This document shows, one piece after another, positions 9,481 through 19,231 of a stretch of DNA of 64,000 bases. The position numbers were made by a program, and so were the translations under genes. Source of the DNA: UBA1672 sp965263215 (GTDB lineage: Bacteria; Pseudomonadota; Alphaproteobacteria; Micavibrionales; Micavibrionaceae); the NCBI GenBank assembly GCA_965263215.1, contig OZ253663.1, forward strand, positions 1,674,001 to 1,738,000. Direction: 5' to 3'. The stretch's first letter is position 1; each line of letters opens with the position of its first letter. The notes beneath the pieces were generated by a model. That model was not told the DNA's origin, ran no database searches, and was given only the letters and a program-made list of their open reading frames with translations.

Positions 9481-9511
9481 GACATCTAAAAAATGTATGG
9501 AGTTATGAATT

Positions 9512-10966
9512 ATGTCTGATTCAGAAGTGAATCCCGAAGAAAAGAAAAAGTCGTCATTCGGTATTATCTTATTTTTGATTATCTTGCTGGCTAGTCTTAC
9601 AGGCGCATGGATGTATCAAAAGCAGAATGCTTCAAAAGAAGAGCATGCCGGTCATGATCATGCATCTGGTGATCATGATGAGAGCATAGCAAGTAACTTA
9701 GATATAGAATCATTATCAAAGCCGAGAATTCTTGGTGATGAGAGTGCTCCACTGAAAATATCAGAACATAGCTCTTTTTCATGCGGCGCTTGTGGAAAAT
9801 TTCATAAAGAGAACTTCAAGAAAATTAAGGCAGATTATATTGATACAGGTAAAGCTTATCTTGTTTTTGATGACTTTCCGCGTAATCAACTTGATGTAAC
9901 CATTGGTGCAATCGCACGATGCGTTCCAGATGACGCTTATTTTAAATTCGTTCAGCTTGTTTTTGCCACACAATCAGACTGGTATGGCACAAGCGATGAA
10001 GTCGAAACAATCAAAAAAAATGCAGTGCTGGCTGGTGCGGATGTTGATCAAGTTGAAGAATGCGCCAATGATAAAGCTTTAAAAGAAGCTCTCGCCCTCA
10101 GTAGTAAGCGCGCTTATGATGAACATGGTGTGAACCGAACACCAACGTTAGTGCTGAATGGCTCTGCTTTGGTTACAGGCACAGCCCCATATCCAGAAAT
10201 TCAAAAGGCAATAGAACAAGCGCTTGTCGATGTCGAAACTGACAAAGTTATCGATGAACCTGTTATTGATGAGGCTACGGCAGAAGACGATAAATATGCG
10301 GCTACTCCACTTGATATGACTAGTAATGACGAAGAAGAAGAACAGACGCCGAAGTTGGATGCAACTGAAGAAAGTACTTCTGAGGCTACTGTTGTCAAAG
10401 AAGATAAGGGCTTTGACCTTAGTGCGGCGAAAAAACCCAGAATCTTAGGTGATGAAAATGCTCCGATTAAAATAATTGAACATAGCTCTTTCGGTTGCCC
10501 GCATTGTGCAGACTTCCATAAAGAAAATTTCAAAAAGATCAAAGCAGACTATATCGATACTGGTAAAGCTTATCTAATATTTGATGACTTTCCTCTATCA
10601 GCTGCGGACATTGAAATCGGTGCTCTCGCGAGATGTGTACCGGATGATTCATATTTCAAATTCATTCAGTACGTATTCGAAAATCAGAATGAATGGAAAA
10701 AACAGCCGAAATTTGTGGAGTACCTAAAACAAAATGCGATGATGACTGGCGCTACGAGCGAACAACTTCAACATTGCCTAGATAGCCGTGAATTAAAAGA
10801 AGCCCTCGCACAAAGAGGACATAATGCGTACCAACGCAAAGGTGTTCAAGGAACCCCGAGTTTAATTATAAATGACGGCAGTCCCATTGGCGTTAGCGTG
10901 CAAATAATGCCCTATGAGCAAATAAAAGAACTTCTTGATAAAGAATTAGAAAAAGAAGCGCAGTAA
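9512..10966 (+). CDS. Membrane-anchored protein with two tandem DsbA-like thioredoxin domains
   Basis: The 484-residue protein has one N-terminal membrane span (about 15-33), a His/Asp-rich linker (about 45-60, HDHASGDHDE), then two DsbA-like domains. The first has C91-G-A-C94 and the second C329-P-H-C332, a period of 238 residues. The two copies are nearly identical around the active site (KPRILGDE, FHKENFKKIKADYIDTGKAY), so this is an internal duplication. Between them is an acidic Glu/Thr-rich linker (about 240-305). Both copies keep a proline after a threonine (RTPTL, GTPSL), the cis-Pro loop. It is likely a periplasmic disulfide oxidoreductase or isomerase. It precedes smc, a known alphaproteobacterial order (mutY-DUF721-DsbA-smc) with inserts. 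Confidence 0.88.
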   Translation: MSDSEVNPEEKKKSSFGIILFLIILLASLTGAWMYQKQNASKEEHAGHDHASGDHDESIASNLDIESLSKPRILGDESAPLKISEHSSFSCGACGKFHKENFKKIKADYIDTGKAYLVFDDFPRNQLDVTIGAIARCVPDDAYFKFVQLVFATQSDWYGTSDEVETIKKNAVLAGADVDQVEECANDKALKEALALSSKRAYDEHGVNRTPTLVLNGSALVTGTAPYPEIQKAIEQALVDVETDKVIDEPVIDEATAEDDKYAATPLDMTSNDEEEEQTPKLDATEESTSEATVVKEDKGFDLSAAKKPRILGDENAPIKIIEHSSFGCPHCADFHKENFKKIKADYIDTGKAYLIFDDFPLSAADIEIGALARCVPDDSYFKFIQYVFENQNEWKKQPKFVEYLKQNAMMTGATSEQLQHCLDSRELKEALAQRGHNAYQRKGVQGTPSLIINDGSPIGVSVQIMPYEQIKELLDKELEKEAQ

Positions 10967-10983
10967 CGCGCTTCTTTAATTTG
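10952..10983 (+). terminator. Inverted repeat at the end of the double DsbA-like gene
   Basis: A 10-bp perfect stem, AAAGAAGCGC and GCGCTTCTTT with a 6-base loop, spans the stop codon and is followed by TTTAATTT. It may act as a weak intrinsic terminator or attenuator before smc. Confidence 0.55.
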
Positions 10984-11002
10984 AACGAGTAACTAATATC
11001 GA

Positions 11003-14000
11003 ATGATCCAGTTTACCAAACTCAGGCTAAGCGGCTTTAAGTCGTTCGTAGATAAAGCGGAGCTAGAAATAGGTCCTGGCTTAAATGGTGTTGTTGGTCC
11101 CAATGGTTGTGGCAAATCAAACCTTGTTGAGGCATTGCGTTGGATTATGGGGGAAAGTTCTGCCAAACGTATGCGCGGTGGAGGCATGGAAGATGTTATC
11201 TTCGCAGGCACAGACAAACGCAGCGCCCGCAATTTTGCAGAAGTGTCCTTATTGCTCGACAACACAACGCGCAAAGCACCCGCCGCTTATAACACGACAG
11301 ATGAAATCGAAGTCACACGTAAGATTGAAAAAGATAAAGGCTCTGGCTATCGTATAAATGGTAAAAGCGTGCGTGCACGTGATGTCCAAATGCTGTTTGC
11401 AGATACGATCACAGGTGCAAACTCCCCGTCTATGGTCTCTCAAGGCCATGTCACACGCATGATTAACGCGAAGCCTCATGACAGACGTCTGATTTTAGAA
11501 GAATCAGCCGGTATTGCGGGACTGTATGCACGTAGACATGAAGCAGAGCTCCGCCTAAAAGCCGCCGACACTAACCTTCTGCGTGTTGACGACATTATGG
11601 GCAGTATGGAAAGTCGTTTAAACAGTCTGAAGCGCCAGGCAAGACAAGCCACAAAATATAAAAACCTTAGCGCTCAAATCCGTCAGTTAGATCTTGCCGT
11701 TACCTATCTTGAATGGTTGGTTCTTGTTGAAAAGCAAAAAGAATTAAAAGAAAGTTTTGCTCAAGCCGAATCTATTGTGGCAGAAAAATTAACAACGGTC
11801 AGTCAGCTTACCAAGACACAAAACACGCAAATCGAAGAATTGCCACCGCTTCGAAGGGAAGAGGCAGAGTTATCTGCATCCTTACAAAAGCATAAGCTTG
11901 ATTTTCAGCGTATTGAAGAAGAGCTGGAGCGATATAAAAAAGACCTTCAAGAAACCAAAACGTTGTTGCATCAGACATCTGTGGATCACCAGCATGAACA
12001 ACAAACGCTTACGGAAACAGACGGACTTCTTGAAAAGATTGAAACTGAATATAAGACACTGATTGATGAGCAAGAGCGTGATGAAATTTTAAACACGCAA
12101 AAAAGTGAAAAAACAGAAACCCTTAAAAACCAACTTATCGAAATAGAAGAGCGATACAGCACATTAAAAGAGGATGCTGCCGCCAATGTTGTACGCCTTG
12201 AAAGCCTTAAGAACCAGATAGTGCGACAAACAAATCGTAAGTCATCATTGCAAGAGCGGCTCGACACACTCAAGACCGAAAAAGAAGCGACGGTTCTGGA
12301 TGAAAATATTTCGAACGATATTAAGGTTATTGATGAAACGATATTAAAACATGAATCGCACTTAGTTGATCTACGAGATCAGCAAGAAACACTCAAGTCT
12401 GACATTCAACAAGATGAAACTAAGACAGAAGAACTTCGTGAACGCTTATCTAATGAGGAAAAAAATTATGCGCGTATTTGCGCCGAAATAAAAGTTTTGG
12501 ATCAATTTTTCAAAGCCGATGAGGATACCGATTTTGAAACCATATTAGATAAGGTAAAGCCAAGCGCAGGGTTCGAAAAAGCTTTATCACGTGCACTGGG
12601 TGATTCCCTGCTGGCATCGCTCGATAAAGATGCCCCGACATATTGGCAAACGATGAGCCTTGATAAAGTGCCCTCCCAATTCCCTGATGCTATACAGCCC
12701 CTACTCTCATTCGTTAAGGCACCTGATGAGCTGCACCTCGCACTTTCTTGTATTGGATATGTGGAAACCAAGGAAGATGGTGAGCAAGCTATAAAATCAT
12801 TACAGCCAGGCCAATCTATTGTTTCTGGTGATGGTGCGTATTGGCGTTGGGATGGGTATTTCATTCAAGATAATGCAACTGATCGCCACGCGATTTATCT
12901 GGAGCAAAAAAACAAACAAAGTGCATTAGCAAAAGAAAAAAGCGAGATACAGCAAAATCTTCAAGCGGCTCAAGATAAACTTAATGGCTCACTCACCCTG
13001 CAAAACAAAAATAAAGAAAAGCAGCAAAAGATCGACGATGAAATCAGAAAATACGAACAATCGCTCAATGAAATAAGGCCTAAGCGGCAACAACTCAAAG
13101 ACAAAATTGTTCGTGTTGAAACAGACCTAGAGCGCTATACGGAACAAATTAGTAATATCTTAGAAGATATCGCGGCCATTGATGATGTTCTTAAAAGCGA
13201 TCAACGCGCATATGATGCTGTGCTGGAAAGCCAAAGCTCGGACAAGAACAATGAAGACGTCATACATAAAGTGAAGCAAGAACTTGATGATGTTAAAGAA
13301 CAGTACCAAACCGCAGTACGCGATTTTGACCTTTTCACACAGGGGCGTAACACAAGGCGTGCCCGTATTCAGGCGATTGCCGATGAAAGAGTGTCTCTTA
13401 GAAACAGAAATATTCGCGCCAAAGAATATTTAAAGGAATTAGATAAAAGAAAAGAATCATTATCTGAGAAATTAGAATCCTTGGAATCTAATCCAATTTC
13501 TTCAAATAAAAACAATCAGGCCATGCTTGACCAAATCAACGAGTTGGAAAATAAAAAGAACCAAGCCACAGAAAATCTTGTGCGCTGTGAAGAAGATGTC
13601 TCGACAACCAACCGCGCACTTAAAGAGGCAGAAAATGTTCTCGGCGGTATGCGTGAAAAACGTGCGCATGCGCAGGCTCTTTTGACGTCACTAACAGATC
13701 AGTTATCTGATATGGAGGCATCTGTTAAAGAAAAGCTAGAGATGCATCCAAAAGACTTGGTGCAACATTCTGCGATTGATCTTGTGGAATATACCGGCCA
13801 AGATTTGCCGAAGCTTAAATCTGAAAATGAAAATCTGGTGCGCCAACGTGATTCAATCGGCCCCGTTAATTTACGCGCAGAAGAAGAAGCCGCAGAACTT
13901 GAAACAGAATTTGGCGGCTTGCTCCATGAGCGCAATGACCTCATTCAAGCCATTGAGGAATTACGCGGCGGCATTAATAAAATTAACAAAGAAGCACGCG

Positions 14001-14488
14001 AGCGTTTACTTGCGGCATTCGAGCATGTTAACGCACATTTCCAGAATTTATTCGGGCGCTTATTTGCAGGTGGTAAAGCACATTTAGAGTTAGTTGATTC
14101 GGATGATCCGCTTGGTGCAGGTCTAGAAATATTCGCACAGCCCCCCGGCAAATCTTTACAATCGTTGTCTCTTTTATCTGGTGGTGAGCAAACACTCGCT
14201 TCCATCGCCCTTATTTTCGGCATGTTTTTGACGAATCCCTCACCGATTTGCGTGCTTGATGAGATTGATGCGGCGCTTGATGATGCCAATGTCGATCGTG
14301 TTTGTGATTTACTTGATGAAATATCAGAGCGCGGCGAGACGCGTTTTCTTGTGGTAACACATCACAGACTTACAATGGCACGGATGGATAGGTTATATGG
14401 GGTCACAATGTCAGAAAAAGGCGTGTCGCAATTGGTATCTGTCGATTTACAAAAATCCTTTGATTTCATTGACCAGAAGGTGGCGTGA
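11003..14488 (+). CDS. smc: Chromosome segregation ATPase SMC
   Basis: SMC compacts and individualises chromosomes together with ScpA and ScpB (not in this window). The 1161-residue protein has a Walker A motif near residues 32-39 (GPNGCGKSN), a long coiled coil, a hinge region at about 500-620, the returning coiled coil, the ABC signature LSGGEQ near 1058 and Walker B VLDEID near 1083 followed by the D-loop ALDDAN. The length is typical. The start codon context is weak. The stop overlaps the next gene region (ATG 3 bases after the stop). Confidence 0.97.
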   Translation: MIQFTKLRLSGFKSFVDKAELEIGPGLNGVVGPNGCGKSNLVEALRWIMGESSAKRMRGGGMEDVIFAGTDKRSARNFAEVSLLLDNTTRKAPAAYNTTDEIEVTRKIEKDKGSGYRINGKSVRARDVQMLFADTITGANSPSMVSQGHVTRMINAKPHDRRLILEESAGIAGLYARRHEAELRLKAADTNLLRVDDIMGSMESRLNSLKRQARQATKYKNLSAQIRQLDLAVTYLEWLVLVEKQKELKESFAQAESIVAEKLTTVSQLTKTQNTQIEELPPLRREEAELSASLQKHKLDFQRIEEELERYKKDLQETKTLLHQTSVDHQHEQQTLTETDGLLEKIETEYKTLIDEQERDEILNTQKSEKTETLKNQLIEIEERYSTLKEDAAANVVRLESLKNQIVRQTNRKSSLQERLDTLKTEKEATVLDENISNDIKVIDETILKHESHLVDLRDQQETLKSDIQQDETKTEELRERLSNEEKNYARICAEIKVLDQFFKADEDTDFETILDKVKPSAGFEKALSRALGDSLLASLDKDAPTYWQTMSLDKVPSQFPDAIQPLLSFVKAPDELHLALSCIGYVETKEDGEQAIKSLQPGQSIVSGDGAYWRWDGYFIQDNATDRHAIYLEQKNKQSALAKEKSEIQQNLQAAQDKLNGSLTLQNKNKEKQQKIDDEIRKYEQSLNEIRPKRQQLKDKIVRVETDLERYTEQISNILEDIAAIDDVLKSDQRAYDAVLESQSSDKNNEDVIHKVKQELDDVKEQYQTAVRDFDLFTQGRNTRRARIQAIADERVSLRNRNIRAKEYLKELDKRKESLSEKLESLESNPISSNKNNQAMLDQINELENKKNQATENLVRCEEDVSTTNRALKEAENVLGGMREKRAHAQALLTSLTDQLSDMEASVKEKLEMHPKDLVQHSAIDLVEYTGQDLPKLKSENENLVRQRDSIGPVNLRAEEEAAELETEFGGLLHERNDLIQAIEELRGGINKINKEARERLLAAFEHVNAHFQNLFGRLFAGGKAHLELVDSDDPLGAGLEIFAQPPGKSLQSLSLLSGGEQTLASIALIFGMFLTNPSPICVLDEIDAALDDANVDRVCDLLDEISERGETRFLVVTHHRLTMARMDRLYGVTMSEKGVSQLVSVDLQKSFDFIDQKVA

Positions 14489-14490
14489 TC

Positions 14491-14796
14491 ATGTCTGATG
14501 AGCTTGAAAGTGAAATTAAAGAAAAAGTCGCCTCCCTTGACCAACGCATTAAAGAGGCGCGCGAAGATCAAGACGATTACGAAGAAATGCAATATGGTAT
14601 ATCGGCCGAGGAAACACCTGAGGAAAAGCGCGGAAAACGTGCGGCTTCAGAATTTCTAGGGAGCGTTATGGGCGGCGCATTATTAGGATTTTTTATTGAT
14701 AAATATGGTGGCACAGCCCCCGTCGGTATGATTTTTTTTATTATCATGGGCTTCGTTGCCGGTGTCTATCGTGCCAATGCTCTAACAAAAAATTGA
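14491..14796 (+). CDS. AtpZ/AtpI-type F0 assembly protein
   Basis: This small membrane protein starts the F0 operon in alphaproteobacteria and is thought to help assembly of the c-ring or ion supply. The 101-residue protein has a charged, helical N-terminal half and two membrane spans near residues 50-68 and 75-92, with GGALLGFFIDKYGG between them, a pattern typical of AtpZ/AtpI. GTG at 14485 is an alternative start and would overlap smc by 4 bases. It lies directly upstream of atpB. Confidence 0.8.
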   Translation: MSDELESEIKEKVASLDQRIKEAREDQDDYEEMQYGISAEETPEEKRGKRAASEFLGSVMGGALLGFFIDKYGGTAPVGMIFFIIMGFVAGVYRANALTKN

Positions 14797-14815
14797 ATAA
14801 GTACGTAAAAGCCCA

Positions 14816-14844
14816 TTGATAAACAAATTTAAATACGCTACAAC
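14816..14844 (+). promoter_or_regulatory. Putative promoter upstream of atpB
   Basis: TTGATA (14816-14821), a 17-base spacer and TACAAC (14839-14844) form a plausible sigma-70-like promoter 43 bases before the GTG of atpB. It would allow the ATP synthase genes to be expressed apart from smc. Confidence 0.45.
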
Positions 14845-14886
14845 CATGAAAATTTTAATAAAGTAGAGTTACGGAGAAATTAAAAA

Positions 14887-15633
14887 GTGGCTGGTCCTAT
14901 TGATCAATTTGTAATCAAACCAATTGCAGAAATGCACGTTACTGGTTACGATCTTTCTTTTACAAATTCGTCACTTTGGATGATTATAGGCGCTGTTCTA
15001 TCTGCTCTTTTTCTTTCAATTGCAATGAATAAAAATGCAATGATCCCGGGTAGACTTCAAATGTCTGCAGAACTGCTTTATGAATTTGTCAGTAAAATGG
15101 TGAATGAAAACATCGGGAAAAAAGGAAGGCCGTACTTTCCTTTCGTATTCACAATCTTCATGTTTATTTTGATGGGTAATGTCTTAGGACTTTTACCCTA
15201 TTCTTTTACCTATACATCCCATCTGATTGTGACGTCTGTTCTTGCGGTATTGATATTCATTTTGTCGATTGGATTCGGTATTCGTAATCATGGCTTGAAG
15301 TTCTTCTCATTATTTTTGCCTGCAGGGGTTCCTTGGTGGTTGATACCATTTGTAGTTCCGTTGGAGTTGATCTCATTTTTTGTTCGCCCGATTACTCACT
15401 CTGTGCGTTTATTTGCCAATATGATGGCCGGACACTTAATTTTGAAAATTGTTATTAGTTTTGCGATAGCAGCAGCCAGCGCCGGTGGTGCGATGGTTGT
15501 GCTTGGAATATTTCCTGCACTGTTCAACGTCGTTATGTTGATGTTTGAATTGTTGGTAGCAGGAATTCAGGCCTATGTTTTCGCAATTCTGGCGTGTGTT
15601 TACTTAAAAGATAGTGTTGAACTTCATCACTAA
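14887..15633 (+). CDS. atpB: F0F1 ATP synthase subunit a
   Basis: Subunit a forms the proton half-channels at the c-ring. The 248-residue protein has several membrane spans and the HSVRLFANMMAGHL segment carrying the essential Arg, followed by the ELLVAGIQAYVFAILACVYL helix with conserved Glu and Gln. The start is GTG with ACGGAG upstream. It is first of the a-c-b'-b order of the separate alphaproteobacterial F0 operon; F1 genes are not in the window. Confidence 0.97.
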   Translation: MAGPIDQFVIKPIAEMHVTGYDLSFTNSSLWMIIGAVLSALFLSIAMNKNAMIPGRLQMSAELLYEFVSKMVNENIGKKGRPYFPFVFTIFMFILMGNVLGLLPYSFTYTSHLIVTSVLAVLIFILSIGFGIRNHGLKFFSLFLPAGVPWWLIPFVVPLELISFFVRPITHSVRLFANMMAGHLILKIVISFAIAAASAGGAMVVLGIFPALFNVVMLMFELLVAGIQAYVFAILACVYLKDSVELHH

Positions 15634-15702
15634 CTCTGTATTATCGCCTTGTTTTTTTGAAAAAGTTTTAATTTTAACTAAAATAGTAAAAAGGAAAAAA
15701 TC

Positions 15703-15927
15703 ATGGAAATAGAAGCTGCAAAAGCGATCGCTGGTGGACTGGTAGCATTACCTGCTCTTGGTTCTGCATTAGGTCTAGGTATGTACTTCACGGCATATAA
15801 CAATGCAATCGCACGTAACCCTGAAACAAAGAAATTACTCGACGAGAAGTTCTTTATGGTTGTTGCGTTTGTTGAAGCTCTTGGAATTATTCCAATCGGT
15901 CTTGCTGCGTTTATTCTTACAAGCTAA
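15703..15927 (+). CDS. atpE: F0F1 ATP synthase subunit c
   Basis: The 74-residue hairpin forms the rotating proton-translocating ring. Helix 1 contains GGLVALPALGSALGLG, the polar loop RNPETKK and helix 2 the ion-binding Glu58 in FVEALGIIPIGL. Absence of the polar Q/T sodium ligands suggests proton coupling. The ribosome-binding site AAAAGGAAAAA is strong and suits the high copy number. It lies between atpB and the b' gene. Confidence 0.97.
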   Translation: MEIEAAKAIAGGLVALPALGSALGLGMYFTAYNNAIARNPETKKLLDEKFFMVVAFVEALGIIPIGLAAFILTS

Positions 15928-15954
15928 GCCTGATTTTTTGGAAGAGGACTTTAG

Positions 15955-16572
15955 ATGCTAAAAAAGCTCTCAGTTTCAGTCTTTTTACTGTCTGTGTATT
16001 CTGCGCAAGCCATTGCGGCTGGTGGTAAGGGCGATTATTCTGGTGGAGGAGACCATGCAAAAGGTGGTCTACCCCAACTGGACGTTTCCACCTACCCTAG
16101 CCAGATTTTCTGGATGATTATTGTATTTACGATTATGTACTTTTTCTTTGCGAAAAAGTCATTGCCGGAAATTTCAGCAACCATAGAAAATCGTTCAGAA
16201 CGCATCACAAGTGATTTAGACTCAGCCGAGCGCTTAAAAGAAGAAGTGGCATCTGTACAAAAGTCTTATGAAGAAAGCTTAACGGGTGCACGCGATGAAT
16301 CTTCTGCAATGTTCACAGAAATAGAACAAAGCATTAAAGAAAAAACTGAAAAACACTCAGCTGAGTTTTTAGAATTTTCTGCAAAACAAGTTCAGGACCT
16401 TGAAAAAAGTATTAATGAGGCCAGAAAAAAAGCTATTTCTGAGATGAGTGATGTCGCCGCTGAGGTTGCGATCGAATCTACTAAGAAGATTATTGGCGTT
16501 GATGTTGATCAGAAATATGCACGGTCAGTCGTCGACTCTCTGGCATCACAATCCATGAAAAAAGCAGCGTAA
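15955..16572 (+). CDS. atpG: F0F1 ATP synthase subunit b'
   Basis: This is the first of two stator b-type subunits, as in alphaproteobacteria and phototrophs. The 205-residue protein has a cleavable-looking N-terminal hydrophobic segment (about 5-20), a Gly/Lys-rich stretch, a membrane span near 48-66 (FWMIIVFTIMYFFF) and then a long charged coiled coil. The LPQLDVSTYPSQIFWM sequence before the span is characteristic of b'. The second subunit follows after 12 bases. The name atpG is used for b' in several alphaproteobacteria and is also used for gamma elsewhere. Confidence 0.93.
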   Translation: MLKKLSVSVFLLSVYSAQAIAAGGKGDYSGGGDHAKGGLPQLDVSTYPSQIFWMIIVFTIMYFFFAKKSLPEISATIENRSERITSDLDSAERLKEEVASVQKSYEESLTGARDESSAMFTEIEQSIKEKTEKHSAEFLEFSAKQVQDLEKSINEARKKAISEMSDVAAEVAIESTKKIIGVDVDQKYARSVVDSLASQSMKKAA

Positions 16573-16584
16573 AAGGATTAAGCC

Positions 16585-17073
16585 ATGGACATGTTTCTAG
16601 ATTCAGATATTTGGTATGTTTTCTCGTTCATTATATTTATGGGGATTATACTTAAATTTGGAGTTCCCGCATTCAATGGCTTGCTTGATGGTCGTATAGA
16701 GCAAATAAAGAAAGACTTAGCCGAAGCTGAAAATTTGCGTGTCGAAGCGCAGGAGATGTTGGCACAGTATCAACGCAAACACAGGGATGCCGTTCAGGAA
16801 TCTGAAAAAATCATCGAGACCGCAAAGAAAAATGCACAGCAATTTAAAGAAAACGCCGAAGCCGAGCTTGAAGAAACGATGAGCCGCCGAGAAGCGCAGC
16901 TTGAAGATCGTCTGGAGCGTATGAAACAAAACGCTATCAACGAAATTCAAACTCATGCTGCTGAGCTTGCCATTAATGCAACAAAGCAGATCATTATTGA
17001 TAAACTTGACAAAAAAGCCAACGCAGCGTTAGTTGATGAAGCAATCGGTAATATTGAATCTAGTATTCACTGA
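16585..17073 (+). CDS. atpF: F0F1 ATP synthase subunit b
   Basis: This is the second stator subunit. The 162-residue protein has an N-terminal membrane segment (about 8-26), then VPAFNGLLDGRIEQIKKDL and a long coiled coil rich in Glu, Lys and Gln, ending in helices that contact F1 delta. It forms a heterodimer with b'. It is the last F0 gene here; proA follows after 37 bases. Confidence 0.94.
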   Translation: MDMFLDSDIWYVFSFIIFMGIILKFGVPAFNGLLDGRIEQIKKDLAEAENLRVEAQEMLAQYQRKHRDAVQESEKIIETAKKNAQQFKENAEAELEETMSRREAQLEDRLERMKQNAINEIQTHAAELAINATKQIIIDKLDKKANAALVDEAIGNIESSIH

Positions 17074-17110
17074 TTGATTTTTGAAAACTTAACGTATATG
17101 GGCTAAGAAA

Positions 17111-18391
17111 ATGTCAGAAGCTTTGGCATCACAATCCCCCGAACAAATTATTGATTTACTTGGTCGAGAAGCCAAAGCAGCATCACGTGTTTTGGCACAA
17201 ACTCCGACGAATATAATTAATCAAGCTCTCGAGGCTCTTTCTCAGGATCTAATCAAGAACAGCGAATCTATTATAGAGGCCAATGCCAAAGACCTGGCGG
17301 CGGCTGAGCAAAAAGGACTTTCCCCTGCCCTAATCGATCGCCTTACACTCAACGAAGATCGTATTAAATCAATTGCTCAGGGTATTCAAACTGTTATTGC
17401 GCTTGATGACCCTACTGAAAAGGTTCTTTGGGAGCAAGACAGACCAAACGGTCTAAACATTCAGCGCGTTTCATGCCCCATTGGTGTTTTAGGAATGATT
17501 TATGAATCACGCCCCAATGTGACAGTTGACGCGTCAATCCTGTGTTTAAAATCCCACAACGCCGTTATTTTACGGGGTGGCTCAGAAAGCCTTCATAGTT
17601 CTCTAGCAATTCATAAGATCATACAAAATGTTTTAGAATATCACGGCCTCCCAAAAGCCTGTATATCAATGATTCCAGTTAGTGATCGTGCAGCGGTCGG
17701 GGCGATGCTTCGTGCTGACCAATATATTGATGTCATGATTCCACGCGGAGGCCACGGGCTGATTGAACGTGTGATGAACGAAGCGCGCATGCCTGTATTT
17801 GGTCACTTAGACGGCTTATGTCATATATACGTACATCCGTCGGCAGACAATAAAATCGCAACCGAAGTCACACTAAACGCAAAAATGCGACGCACGGGAA
17901 TATGTGGTGCTATGGAAACACTACTAATTGATCGTGATTGTGATGTAGATGTGATCACAGATATATTGAATAATCTGATAGACAGCGGATGCACCATTGT
18001 TGGTGATGAGGATATCCAAAATATTGATACGCGGGTATCAGCCGCAAATGATGATGATTGGGTGACAGAATATCTGGATGCTAAATTAAGCATCAAATTC
18101 GTTGATGATGTTAAAGAAGCAGTACATCACATCAACACTTACGGTTCTCATCATACAGACAGTATCCTCAGTGAAGATAAAGACGCCGTTGATTACTTCC
18201 TTAAAAATGTTGATAGCGGTATTGTCATTCACAACGCATCAACACAATTCGCCGACGGCGGAGAGTTTGGCATGGGTGCGGAAATTGGTATTGCAACCGG
18301 TAAGATGCACGCGCGCGGTCCTGTTGGTTTAGAGCAGCTATGCACTTACAAATATCTTGTGCGCGGTAACGGTCAGACGCGGCCTAAATGA
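17111..18391 (+). CDS. proA: Glutamate-5-semialdehyde dehydrogenase
   Basis: ProA reduces gamma-glutamyl phosphate to glutamate semialdehyde in proline synthesis. The 426-residue length fits. RTGICGAMETLL carries the catalytic Cys near residue 262. PIGVLGMIYESRPNVTVDA and LRGGSE are NADPH-binding and family signatures. It is followed by nadD; the neighbouring proB and obg seen in many alphaproteobacteria are not upstream here, where the F0 operon lies instead. Confidence 0.96.
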   Translation: MSEALASQSPEQIIDLLGREAKAASRVLAQTPTNIINQALEALSQDLIKNSESIIEANAKDLAAAEQKGLSPALIDRLTLNEDRIKSIAQGIQTVIALDDPTEKVLWEQDRPNGLNIQRVSCPIGVLGMIYESRPNVTVDASILCLKSHNAVILRGGSESLHSSLAIHKIIQNVLEYHGLPKACISMIPVSDRAAVGAMLRADQYIDVMIPRGGHGLIERVMNEARMPVFGHLDGLCHIYVHPSADNKIATEVTLNAKMRRTGICGAMETLLIDRDCDVDVITDILNNLIDSGCTIVGDEDIQNIDTRVSAANDDDWVTEYLDAKLSIKFVDDVKEAVHHINTYGSHHTDSILSEDKDAVDYFLKNVDSGIVIHNASTQFADGGEFGMGAEIGIATGKMHARGPVGLEQLCTYKYLVRGNGQTRPK

Positions 18392-18414
18392 TCCTTCTTT
18401 GAGATTTAAATCGT

Positions 18415-19044
18415 ATGACTTTTTTTTCCGAACCCGCGCTTCTAAACCCACAAAGATGGAAAAACATGCGTATTGGCATCCTTGGTGGATCTTTCAATCC
18501 GCCACACGCAGGTCACGTTCATATTTCTAATATGGCCTTAAAGTCATTAAGACTCGATGCCGTGTGGTGGCTTATTACCCCTCTTAATCCGTTAAAATCG
18601 CCTGATGATTTATTGCCCATGGATGAAAGGATACAGCTATCGCGCGATATAAATGTTAATCCCAAAATTCTGGTCACAGGGATTGAAGGAGAATTTAATA
18701 CCACCTACAGCTATGCCTCGGTCAAGATACTTAAAAAACACTTTCCCAACACAAAGTTTGCATGGATAACGGGCATGGATAACGCACATAATTTTCATCT
18801 ATGGAATTACTGGAAAAGGTTTTTAAACGAAATGTGCATGATCCATGTCACGCGCCATCCCCCGGTAAACCTTATGAAACAATGTCCTTTGCGCATGTTA
18901 TCGACACAAAAACATATAATCGTTGACCATGGTGGGCGTTTGCCGCTCGAATCAAACACGTCATATTGGTTACTTCAGAAGAAAATGATCAATATTTCAT
19001 CAACAGAAATTAGAAATAAAAAAACATTTATATCAATACCTTAG
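18415..19044 (+). CDS. nadD: Nicotinate-nucleotide adenylyltransferase
   Basis: NadD makes deamido-NAD from nicotinate mononucleotide and ATP. The GGSFNPPHAGH nucleotide-binding motif is at residues about 22-32, and ISSTEIR near the C terminus completes the fold. The 209-residue length includes a 17-residue N-terminal extension. ATG at 18466 is a possible start closer to the core domain. It belongs to the proA-nadD-rsfS-rlmH string. Confidence 0.94.
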   Translation: MTFFSEPALLNPQRWKNMRIGILGGSFNPPHAGHVHISNMALKSLRLDAVWWLITPLNPLKSPDDLLPMDERIQLSRDINVNPKILVTGIEGEFNTTYSYASVKILKKHFPNTKFAWITGMDNAHNFHLWNYWKRFLNEMCMIHVTRHPPVNLMKQCPLRMLSTQKHIIVDHGGRLPLESNTSYWLLQKKMINISSTEIRNKKTFISIP

Positions 19045-19058
19045 GTGTTAATGTTGCA

Positions 19059-19226
19059 ATGCATACTATGATTTACCTTCCTAGTTTTAGCAAAAAAACG
19101 TATAATCTTATGTATGAGGCTATTGAAAAATACTTCTTGGAGAAAGTTAAAGGTGAGCGTTTGGGCATAAAAACCTCATTAAATGCTTTTGTATATTTGT
19201 TAAAGATTGTAGAAATACGATTATGA
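19059..19226 (+). CDS. Small ORF of unknown function between nadD and rsfS
   Basis: A 55-codon open frame starts at ATG 19059 with AGGTG upstream and ends at TGA 19224-19226, six bases before a terminator-like hairpin. The product is basic and Lys/Tyr/Leu-rich, with no recognised motif. Its end directly before the hairpin makes it look like a short transcription unit, but coding is not proved. An accidental frame is the main alternative. Confidence 0.35.
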   Translation: MHTMIYLPSFSKKTYNLMYEAIEKYFLEKVKGERLGIKTSLNAFVYLLKIVEIRL

Positions 19227-19231
19227 ATAAG

